From contig JAKDJD010000059.1 in the NCBI GenBank assembly GCA_030454085.1, positions 1 to 11,553 on the forward strand: a DNA stretch of 11,553 nt. The letters run 5' to 3'. This stretch comes from Kocuria sp. (GTDB taxonomy: Bacteria; Actinomycetota; Actinomycetes; Actinomycetales; Micrococcaceae). The notes under the pieces are model-generated. The model was given only the letters and a program-made list of their open reading frames with translations, was not told the DNA's origin and made no database searches. The first letter of the stretch is position 1, and the number at the start of each line of letters is the position of its first letter. A program made the translations under genes and the position numbers. Shown here in pieces: positions 5,956 to 11,553 of this stretch.

Positions 5956-6708
5956 TCAGGAGAGCCGGCCGTCCCGCATCGTGACGGTAGCGTCGACCGA
6001 GTCCAGCAGGTCGGTCTCGTGCGTAACCATCACGGTCGCGACGTCGAACTCCCGCGTGACCTCCCGCAGAAGGTCGACGATTTCTTGGGAGCGCTCGTGG
6101 TCCAGGGCGGAGGTGGGTTCGTCGGCCAGGAGCAGGGCCGGATCGCCCATGAGCGCCCGTGCGATGTTGACCCGCTGGCGCTGACCGCCCGAGAGCTGGT
6201 GGGGTCGCCGGTCCCCCACGCCCCCCAGGCCTACTCGCTCCAGGAGCGCGTCGGCGGCACGGGCCTTCTCCTTGAGCCGCGCGCCGCGCAGTCCGCGAAT
6301 GTGCTCCGCGACCAGCAGCTGCTCCCGGGCCGTGAGCGAGGGAATGAGATTCGGCTGTTGGAAGACGACGCCGATCTGTTCCCTCCGCAACCCGGCCCGC
6401 GTCTTCTCCGACTGCCCCACGGCCTCGATCCCGTTGATCCGGACCGAACCGCTGGTCGGCTCGACGAGGGCGCCGGCGACCGCCAGAAGCGACGACTTTC
6501 CGGATCCGGATTCTCCGACGAGCGCGGTCATGGTTCCACGCTCCGCACGGAAGTCCACGGAATCCAGTGCCGTCACCGTCCGGGGCTTGCCGTCGGCGGT
6601 GGTTCCATCCGGGTACTCGAGAACGACCTCCCGAATTTCGAGAGCCGGACCCGTGCCACGGCCTGAGCGGCTTGATGTGGTTGCGTGTTCTGCGACGTGA
6701 CTCATCAT
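5956..6708 (-). CDS. hrtA: ABC exporter ATPase, HrtA-like (heme export)
   Basis: A 250-aa ATP-binding subunit of the MacB/LolD/HrtA group; it powers the permease encoded just upstream. All catalytic motifs are present: Walker A GESGSGKS (65-72), Q-loop VFQQPN (Q117), signature LSGGQRQR (172-179), Walker B ALLLADEPTSALD (191-203) and the H-loop VTHE (H230). The first 20 residues are an extra Ser/Gly-rich tail before the domain. Start ATG 6708 follows a perfect AGGAGG (6718-6723) 9 nt upstream, inside the end of the permease gene; a second ATG follows immediately at 6705. Only 2 bp separate it from the permease stop, so the two form an operon. Assignment to heme export rests on the divergent ChrSA-like two-component system and on the permease; the ATPase alone would only say MacB-like exporter. 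Confidence 0.9.
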   Translation of the reverse strand: MMSHVAEHATTSSRSGRGTGPALEIREVVLEYPDGTTADGKPRTVTALDSVDFRAERGTMTALVGESGSGKSSLLAVAGALVEPTSGSVRINGIEAVGQSEKTRAGLRREQIGVVFQQPNLIPSLTAREQLLVAEHIRGLRGARLKEKARAADALLERVGLGGVGDRRPHQLSGGQRQRVNIARALMGDPALLLADEPTSALDHERSQEIVDLLREVTREFDVATVMVTHETDLLDSVDATVTMRDGRLS

Positions 6709-6710
6709 GA

Positions 6711-7853
6711 TCAGTTGCCTCCTAGAGCAATGAGGGGATCGATTTTTGCGACCTTGCGTACTGCGACGAGGGAGCCGAGCATCCCGAGCACCCAGATCCC
6801 GGCGGCGGGCAAGAGGGTTGTTCCCGCGCTGAGCTCGAAGGGGACCCCATTCTGGGCCAACCAGCCGAGTCCGGCGCCGAGCCCGAGCCCGAGGACCGCT
6901 CCGACGGCAAGCACGATGCCCGCCTGACCGACCGCGTCCTTGACCAGGTACCGTCCACCGGCGCCGAGGGCTCGAAGGATCGCGATGTCACGCGTCCGCT
7001 GAATGGTCCACACCGTCAGGAACGAGACGGTGACCAGGGCGGAGATGCCGTAGAGGAAGGCCTGCATGGTCAGCAACGACGAATGCTCCGACGAATAGGC
7101 AGGCAGACCAGAGAAGGAGTCCTTGACCTTCGAGACCACGGTCCCGGATGTCTTGGCGGCGTCGTTCCAGGCATTCTTGTCCAGGTCTCCATTGAGGGCC
7201 ATCGCGGTGCCGACGACGGCGTCGTCGCCCGTGGAGGGAACGTGCGCGATGCTCTGCCAGGCAGAGGTGTCGACCCAAGCGACCGGGCTGTGGCTGTAGT
7301 ACTCGTCGGGGACCACGCCGCTGACCGTGAACTTCTGGCCCGAGATGCTCACCTCATCGCCGACACCGGCACCTTGGTCGTCAGCGATCGATTGGGACAC
7401 GACGACGTCGCCCTGCCCGGGATCGGCCGAGCCCTCGATGGCCTCGCCGGCTGCGTGTCCCACGACGTCCGACTCGTCCGGGACACCGACGACGGCCACG
7501 CCCGCGGAGCTGTCCGCGGCGAGCTGGGTCTGGGTGAATCCGACCGGGACGGCGGAATCGACACCGTCGGTTTGCTTCCACTTCGAGGCCTGGGACTCGG
7601 TGATCTGCGAAGCGGCGAAATCGACTTTGGCGTCCTTGCCGGCATCCCCGGAGCTCTCGGAGTCTCCGGAGGCGGGGGCGCCGAAGGCGAACCGGTCGGG
7701 ATTGATCGAGGTGAGGGCCGAGGTGTTCTGGGATGCCAGACCACCTGTGAGACCCGTGAGCATGACCAGGAGGAGCGTGATCAGACCGACCACGGACCCG
7801 ATCAGGGCGAACCTCCCCTTGGCGTAGAAAACGTCTCTGATACCGACGAACAT
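6711..7853 (-). CDS. hrtB: ABC exporter permease, HrtB-like (FtsX/MacB type)
   Basis: A 380-aa membrane subunit with the layout of MacB-type permeases. One TM helix is near 17-37, after the N-terminal amphipathic stretch FVGIRDVFYAKGRFALIG. An extracytoplasmic domain follows (about 40-258). Three TM helices come at about 262-284, 310-333 and 346-366, ending in RKVAKIDPLIALGG. The cytoplasmic loop TIQRTRDIAILRALGAGGRYL is the classic FtsX-domain coupling helix. The motif AKGRFALIG and the segment after TM1 (GLTGGLASQNTSALTSI) match what I remember of actinobacterial HrtB heme exporters. Start ATG 7853 is chosen for the GGAAAGG ribosome binding site; the frame is open 30 codons further but without support and into the divergent promoter. 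Function as heme exporter is inferred from family and context; antimicrobial or lipid efflux is the alternative. Confidence 0.88.
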   Translation of the reverse strand: MFVGIRDVFYAKGRFALIGSVVGLITLLLVMLTGLTGGLASQNTSALTSINPDRFAFGAPASGDSESSGDAGKDAKVDFAASQITESQASKWKQTDGVDSAVPVGFTQTQLAADSSAGVAVVGVPDESDVVGHAAGEAIEGSADPGQGDVVVSQSIADDQGAGVGDEVSISGQKFTVSGVVPDEYYSHSPVAWVDTSAWQSIAHVPSTGDDAVVGTAMALNGDLDKNAWNDAAKTSGTVVSKVKDSFSGLPAYSSEHSSLLTMQAFLYGISALVTVSFLTVWTIQRTRDIAILRALGAGGRYLVKDAVGQAGIVLAVGAVLGLGLGAGLGWLAQNGVPFELSAGTTLLPAAGIWVLGMLGSLVAVRKVAKIDPLIALGGN

Positions 7854-7990
7854 CGCGGTTCCTTTCCTGTGGATTTCGTTGGTACCAACTCTTCCGGGCC
7901 GGCCTCGCGCGCACATCGCAAGGATGGATGAACCTTCGATCAACCATTCGGTTGATGCCCCTCGACCGACTCGCCGCTAGGCTGATTCCT
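7854..7990. promoter_or_regulatory. Divergent hrtBA / chrSA promoter region with two dyads
   Basis: The 137 bp between the two divergent operons hold two inverted repeats. One is the 12-bp perfect palindrome GTTGGTACCAAC at 7878-7889, in the leader of the permease gene. The other is ATCAACC-ATTC-GGTTGAT (7-4-7) at 7939-7956, in the middle of the region. The second is well placed for a LuxR-type response regulator that controls both directions. TAGGCT at 7978-7983 is a likely -10 box for the kinase gene; no good -35 is seen. The minus-strand promoter is not clear. Confidence 0.55.
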
Positions 7991-9388
7991 GTGAGTTCAG
8001 CCCAATCCCTCGAGCCTCGAGACGCCCCGAGTCGCGTTCTGCAGACTCTGCGCATCGCCTTGCACGTGATGTTCGCGTTCCTTCTGGGCTTCGGCCTGAT
8101 TCGCTATCTCGTCGGCAGCTCCGACACCCCGAACCCGGCCCCCAAGATCTGCGCGGTGGCCACCGTGCTCCTGATGGGGGCGGTGTATCTCATCGGCACC
8201 GTCTGGGAGAACCGATACGCCCGGGCGCTGCGCTCGGGACGAGTTACCACGGCGTCGAACCCCCGACGATTCGCGGGCTGGTGGCTGACCTGCGTGACGC
8301 TCGCCTGGATCGCGCTCCTCCTCATTTCGGCAAACTTCGTGTGGGTCGTCTTTCCCCTGATGTTCCTGTACCTCCACTTGCTCCGGCTGTGGCGTGGGGT
8401 GATTGCGGTCGGGATCCTGTGGGTCCTCTCCTCGCTCGTACCCCTGTGGCAGCTCGCGAGCGCGGATCAGCTGGACCGTTTTTCCCCGGGGTCCTTCCTC
8501 GGCCCCCTCCTGGGTGCGGGCCTCGCGATCGTGATTTCGACGGCGTACCGCGCACTGCACCACGAGGCGCTCCACCACCAGCGTGTCGCGGAGGCACTGC
8601 GCATGGCCCAGGCCGAACTCGCCGAGAAGGAACACCAGGCCGGACGCATGGAGGAGCGGGACAGGCTTGCCCGCGAAATCCACGACACGGTGGCACAAGG
8701 TCTGTCCTCGATCGTCCTCATGTCACGAGCAGCCTCCGCGAGTCTCACCGGTGGACGACTCGACGAGGTCGGCTCCCGGATCAGCACGATTCAGGAAACC
8801 GCCTCGGACAATCTCGAGGAGGCAAGGCGCTTTGTGAGGGACTTGTCCTCTCCCGCGTTGGGACGGTCCTTGGTCTCTGCGCTCGGATCCGCGTGCGAAC
8901 GGACGCAGGGACGAGCGGCTGCCGAAGGCGGAGAGTTGCGTTGCACCCTGCGCACGGAGGGCGCCGACCCTTCCGGACTTCCCGAGACGGTGGCCTCGGC
9001 CCTGTTGCGCGCGGCCCAGGAGGCCCTGGCCAACGTGGTCAAGCACTCCCGGGCGGACATTGCCGTGGTCACCCTGGCGGTATGGGACGCCGAAGTCGCT
9101 CTGGACGTCTACGACGACGGCCGCGGTTTCGACACCGCCTCCTCCGCATCTTCCGCGTCCTCCGCCTCCGGGGCGGACAACGCAAAAACCGAGGGCGGCG
9201 TCGGCGGCGGTTACGGTCTCCTGGGTCTGCGCCGTCGCCTCGAAACGCTGGGCGGGAGCCTCTCCGTCGATTCGGCGCCGGGCGAAGGAACCGTGGTGGG
9301 TGTCCGCATCCCGCTGACCTCGGCCCCAACCACCTCGACCCCAACGGCCTCGGCCCCAACCACCTCGGATGAGGGAGGAGAGCAATGA
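7991..9388 (+). CDS. chrS: Sensor histidine kinase, ChrS-like (NarL group)
   Basis: A 465-aa membrane kinase. The N-terminal third has about six hydrophobic helices (near 19-40, 52-72, 97-113, 116-134, 136-155, 168-186), the number described for the heme sensor ChrS. A short coiled coil leads to the dimerisation box ERDRLAREIHDTVAQGLSS with phospho-acceptor H231. The ATPase domain shows the N box (QEALANVVKHS, N348), G1 DDGRGFD (375-381) and G2 GGGYGLLGLRRRL (405-417). Between G1 and G2, in the ATP lid, is a Ser/Ala run; the C-terminus ends in a Thr/Ser/Ala/Pro tail encoded by 15-bp repeats. I chose GTG 7991 because a TAGGCT -10 box ends 7 nt before it, which fits a leaderless mRNA, and it leaves the central dyad non-coding. 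ATG 7928, with AAGG 4 nt upstream, is the alternative. It overlaps the regulator gene by 4 nt. Confidence 0.9.
   Translation: MSSAQSLEPRDAPSRVLQTLRIALHVMFAFLLGFGLIRYLVGSSDTPNPAPKICAVATVLLMGAVYLIGTVWENRYARALRSGRVTTASNPRRFAGWWLTCVTLAWIALLLISANFVWVVFPLMFLYLHLLRLWRGVIAVGILWVLSSLVPLWQLASADQLDRFSPGSFLGPLLGAGLAIVISTAYRALHHEALHHQRVAEALRMAQAELAEKEHQAGRMEERDRLAREIHDTVAQGLSSIVLMSRAASASLTGGRLDEVGSRISTIQETASDNLEEARRFVRDLSSPALGRSLVSALGSACERTQGRAAAEGGELRCTLRTEGADPSGLPETVASALLRAAQEALANVVKHSRADIAVVTLAVWDAEVALDVYDDGRGFDTASSASSASSASGADNAKTEGGVGGGYGLLGLRRRLETLGGSLSVDSAPGEGTVVGVRIPLTSAPTTSTPTASAPTTSDEGGEQ
9318..9369 (+). repeat. 15-bp tandem repeat in the end of the kinase gene
   Basis: Three full units of CCTCGGCCCCAACCA-type sequence (9318, 9333, 9348) plus 7 bp of a fourth. 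Units 1 and 3 are identical; unit 2 differs at three positions. They are in frame and encode a repeating Thr-Ser-Ala-Pro-Thr tail. Confidence 0.85.
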
Positions 9389-10020
9389 CATCCCAGATCA
9401 AGGTTCTTTTGGTGGACGACCACCCGGTGGTCCGGGCCGGATTGCGTGCTCTTCTGGACGGATTCGAGGAGGTCGTGGTCGTGGCCGAGGCCGGCGACGG
9501 CGGGTCCGCGCTGCGGATCGCCGAATCCCACGCCGGGACCGAGAGCTCGATCGACCTGGTGGTGATGGACATTCAGATGCCGGACATGGACGGCATCACC
9601 GCCACGGCAAAATTCAAGGAGAAGCAGGGGCCTCCCGTACTGATTCTGACCACGTACGACACTCAGGCAGATATCGTCGCGGCCGTCCGCGCCGGAGCAC
9701 TGGGGTATCTCCTCAAGGATGCGCCCCCGGAAACCCTGCGACGCGCCGTCGTCGATACTGCGGCCGGCAAGAGCACTCTGGCCCCGGAGGTCAGCGCGGC
9801 CCTCCTGGCCAGCATGCAGAAGCCCGAGCAGAGGCTCTCCGACCGAGAGACCGAGATTCTGCGCCTGTTGGCCACGGGGCTGAGCAACCGAGAACTCTCC
9901 AAGAAGCTGTTCATCTCGGAGGCGACGGTCAAGACCCACTTGGTGCACATCTATGACAAGCTCGAGGTCGAAAACCGCACCGCCGCAATTTCGAAGGCGC
10001 GCCAGAACAAACTGATCTAG
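9385..10020 (+). CDS. chrA: Response regulator, ChrA-like (NarL/LuxR type)
   Basis: A 211-aa transcription factor, partner of the kinase encoded before it. The receiver domain (6-122) has the acidic pair D11/D12, phospho-acceptor D62 in VVMDIQMPDMDG, T90 in LILTTYDTQ and K111 in GYLLKDAP. After a linker, a LuxR-type helix-turn-helix (about 150-211) is recognisable from LSDRETEILRLLATGLSNREL and SEATVKTHLVHIYDKL. Start ATG 9385 overlaps the kinase stop (ATGA) and follows GGAGG at 9374-9378, so translation is coupled. Its likely targets are the divergent ABC exporter and its own operon, through the dyads at 7878-7956. The ChrA identity is from family memory and layout; in corynebacteria this pair activates hrtBA when heme is in excess. 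Confidence 0.92.
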   Translation: MTSQIKVLLVDDHPVVRAGLRALLDGFEEVVVVAEAGDGGSALRIAESHAGTESSIDLVVMDIQMPDMDGITATAKFKEKQGPPVLILTTYDTQADIVAAVRAGALGYLLKDAPPETLRRAVVDTAAGKSTLAPEVSAALLASMQKPEQRLSDRETEILRLLATGLSNRELSKKLFISEATVKTHLVHIYDKLEVENRTAAISKARQNKLI

Positions 10021-10117
10021 ACCCTCGCGGATGCGCGTTGCGGAAGATGGCGGGCCGTCGCCGCCGCGGCTTCAGGCCGGATTCCTCGGGGCTCCCGCAG
10101 GGCGACTCCCCGTGGGG

Positions 10118-10354
10118 CTACTCCCCGTCGTGGTCGCCGCCGTGCGCCTCGCTACTCGGCGCACCATCCTGCCCGTCGTTCTGTCGCTGCTCATGGAGGG
10201 CCTTCCTTCGGTCGTATTCCCTCTTGAGACGCTGACGCGGATCGCTCTGCGAGCTGCCCTGGGCCGGACCGACGAAGATCAGGAGAGTCCTGACAGCCCG
10301 GTTCTTGAGACGGAACATGAACGTGAACTCGTCATCGCGCGAAGAATCGGTCAT
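10118..10354 (-). CDS. Small conserved-looking hypothetical protein (78 aa)
   Basis: I do not recognise this protein. It begins MTDSSRDDEFTFMFRLKNR, has one short hydrophobic segment (RTLLIFVGPA, about 22-31) that is too short to be a firm TM helix, then a basic helix (DPRQRLKREYDRRKALHEQR), and ends in a His/Asp/Gly-rich tail. The gene is supported by an excellent GGAGGGG ribosome binding site (10360-10366, 5-nt spacing) and by lying divergent from a MarR-type regulator with a shared operator touching its leader. It is convergent with the chrA-like gene. A role linked to the regulator is inference. Confidence 0.65.
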   Translation of the reverse strand: MTDSSRDDEFTFMFRLKNRAVRTLLIFVGPAQGSSQSDPRQRLKREYDRRKALHEQRQNDGQDGAPSSEAHGGDHDGE

Positions 10355-10368
10355 CGGAACCCCTCCAT

Positions 10369-10401
10369 TAGTTTGTACACAAATTCATTGTACGCAAACT
10401 A
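10369..10401. promoter_or_regulatory. Operator between the small gene and the MarR/OhrR-type gene
   Basis: An AT-rich nested dyad. Outer arms TAGTTTG (10369-10375) and CAAACTA (10395-10401) are perfect. Inside are two direct 10-bp units 15 bp apart, TTGTACACAA at 10373 and TTGTACGCAA at 10388; the first is itself a TTGT/ACAA dyad. On the minus strand TACAAT (10392-10387) can serve as -10 for the small gene, so a bound dimer would cover it. Autoregulation by the divergent MarR-type protein is the likely use. Confidence 0.65.
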
Positions 10402-10479
10402 TATGCTGGGTCGGAACCGCTTAGAATTTGTTTCGGCCGACATGGAACCGGTCGTCATCAGAACAGGGGAGCGCGAGGA

Positions 10480-10935
10480 ATGGATCAAGAAGAATTTCCG
10501 GCCGAGGACCCGCTAGCCCTCGAAAGCCAGGTCTGCTTCGCCATTTCGTTGGCGTCACGGAGCGTGATCGCGGCATACCGACCCGTGCTCGAACCGTTGA
10601 ATCTGACTCACCCGCAGTACCTGGTCATGCTCGCCCTCTGGCAGCGCTCCCCGGCGTCGGTCAAGGATCTGGGCGAGCGGCTGAGCATCGACTCGGGGAC
10701 CCTGTCGCCTCTGCTCAAACGCTTGCAGGCCCAGGGGTACATCACCCGCGAACGCAACGGGTCGGACAACCGTTCGCTGGATATCGCGCTGACCCCGAGT
10801 GGGCGGAGCCTACGCCGCGAAGCGGAGAAGATACCGGGCATCATGATGGAAAGACTCGGGATGGACAAGCAAGAGCTCCAGGCACTGCACGCGTCGATGA
10901 TGAAGGTCGTAGACCACGTGCGCCATCAGCAGTAA
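10480..10935 (+). CDS. MarR family regulator, OhrR-like
   Basis: A 151-aa winged-helix repressor. It aligns along its whole length with Bacillus OhrR, the organic-peroxide sensor: LESQVCFAISLASR (14-27) with C19 at the reactive-cysteine place, AAYRPVLEPLNLTHPQYLVMLALW (31-54), VKDLGERLSIDSGTLSPLLKRL (61-82) as helix-turn-helix, and the wing with DNRSLDI (96-102). Of the two tyrosines that activate the cysteine in Bacillus OhrR, one is kept (Y33) and the other is histidine (H44). Start ATG 10480 has GGGGAG 8 nt upstream. No ohr peroxidase gene is near; the divergent small gene is the only evident target besides itself. Either a thiol-based sensor or a ligand-binding MarR of the same branch. 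Confidence 0.9.
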   Translation: MDQEEFPAEDPLALESQVCFAISLASRSVIAAYRPVLEPLNLTHPQYLVMLALWQRSPASVKDLGERLSIDSGTLSPLLKRLQAQGYITRERNGSDNRSLDIALTPSGRSLRREAEKIPGIMMERLGMDKQELQALHASMMKVVDHVRHQQ

Positions 10936-11052
10936 CCCACCGGCTCGGCCCGCCGAACGACGACGCTGGGCCGCCGCGAGACGACAGCACTCCCGCACGC
11001 CTCAATCTCCCGGTCCGCTCCCCACAGGGACCGCGAGCGATCACCGGCGTCC

Positions 11053-11553
11053 TCAGAAACTTCCCGTGGCTCCCCCACCGCTGAATCCGGCGCCCCCACC
11101 GAAGGATGTCCCGCTCGACACACTCCCACTCGAGGGGTGCGTTCCTGGTCCCGAATAGAGTGTCGGCGACGCCGCATAGAGAGGCAACCACGCGCCAAAG
11201 GAGGACGCGTATTGGGTGAAGACCTGGGGGTCGTCCTTCGGGTCGAGCTCTTCGCCGTTCTTCCTCGCCTCTTCGCGGCGACGTTCCCGTTCGTCCTCGT
11301 CCCCGGGTCGCCGCGGATGGTTGAACCTGTACGTCCGAAACGCCTTGCGGGTCTCCGGGTCGACCTCCGCGCCAGGATTCTCCCTCAAGTATTCGCTGAT
11401 TTCGCGGTCAGCCTTCCGATACATCCTGCGTTTGCTGTACCGATAGAGCAGGGCGACGATGAGGAGCAGCAAGAGGATCGTTCCCAGAGCAAGGTATATC
11501 GCATTCTTTTCCCAGAACCCTTGCTCCTTGCCCGGGGAAGAGATCCCCTGGAC
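11053..11553 (-). CDS. Membrane protein with Gly/Ser-rich tail (partial, 5' end outside)
   Basis: Only the C-terminal 166 codons are in the window; the frame is open to the right edge, so the true start lies beyond it (a TTG at 11472 is not a credible start). The visible part begins with a short polar stretch (SSPGKEQGFWEKN), then one TM helix (AIYLALGTILLLLLIVALLYRY), then a basic segment (SKRRMYRKADREISEYL) and a strongly charged region (PGDEDERERRREEARKNGEE). It ends with a segment FTQYASSFGAWLPLY and a tail SFGGGAGFSGGGATGSF. Such endings after a TM helix occur in TPM-domain and DUF2207-like membrane proteins; I cannot decide which without the N-terminus. It is convergent with the MarR-type gene, 117 bp away. 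Confidence 0.75.
   Translation of the reverse strand, partial: VQGISSPGKEQGFWEKNAIYLALGTILLLLLIVALLYRYSKRRMYRKADREISEYLRENPGAEVDPETRKAFRTYRFNHPRRPGDEDERERRREEARKNGEELDPKDDPQVFTQYASSFGAWLPLYAASPTLYSGPGTHPSSGSVSSGTSFGGGAGFSGGGATGSF

Noticed and set aside
5692..6666. 324-codon plus-strand frame over the repeat region and the ATPase gene
   Set aside because: Antisense to the ATPase, whose motifs are all present, and it begins within the repeats without a ribosome binding site.
8281..9372. 363-codon open frame inside the kinase gene
   Set aside because: Rich in Arg, Gly and Pro with no recognisable domain; the other frame encodes a complete histidine kinase.
10031..10516. 161-codon plus-strand frame across the operator and the small gene
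   Set aside because: It runs through the AT-rich operator and overlaps the start of the MarR-type gene; the minus-strand 78-aa gene has the far better ribosome binding site.
11003..11036. Hairpin CGGTCC/GGACCG as terminator of the MarR-type gene
   Set aside because: Only six base pairs with an 11-nt loop and no T run; not distinguishable from chance in GC-rich DNA.

Overview
The window is GC-rich DNA with tightly packed, often overlapping genes. Several features point to an actinobacterium, probably of the order Micrococcales: a tRNA-Thr promoter with a TAAAGT -10 box, GTG starts, a probable leaderless gene, an actinobacterial-style CDF transporter, and a two-component/ABC module like ChrSA-HrtBA of corynebacteria. 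This placement is inference. I see no phage, plasmid, insertion sequence or CRISPR signal, and most of the window looks chromosomal.

Left part (1-3971, all minus strand). Reading with transcription there are three groups. An NAD(P)-binding SDR/NmrA-like protein is followed by an acylphosphatase whose ribosome binding site overlaps the SDR stop codon. Next comes a cation diffusion facilitator (CDF) metal transporter, translationally coupled (ATGA overlap) to a spermidine-synthase-like protein. Last is an alanine/glycine-rich protein of unknown function. In front of the CDF gene, just inside its -10 box, is a perfect 7-2-7 palindrome typical of ArsR/SmtB metal-sensor operators, but no such regulator lies in the window.

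Middle part (3972-5955). A 321-bp gap carries one copy of a dispersed repeat and the promoter of tRNA-Thr(CGT). The tRNA has a C-C mismatch at the top of its anticodon stem. Then follow a perfect hairpin, a CitE-like lyase gene on the plus strand, and a very strong hairpin terminator. The next 470 bp have no credible gene and hold a degenerate repeat family; its two best copies face each other and match the copy near the tRNA.

Right part (5956-10020). An ABC exporter (FtsX/MacB-type permease, then ATPase, minus strand) is divergent from a six-TM NarL-type histidine kinase and a LuxR-type response regulator (plus strand, ATGA overlap). This layout and the protein features match the heme-sensing ChrSA / heme-exporting HrtBA module. 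The 137-bp divergent region contains two dyads that are candidate operators.

Right edge (10021-11553). A 78-aa protein of unknown function is divergent from a MarR/OhrR-type regulator with the redox cysteine position kept, and a complex dyad operator sits between them. The window ends inside a gene for a membrane protein with a basic/acidic linker and a glycine/serine-rich tail, minus strand, 5' end missing.
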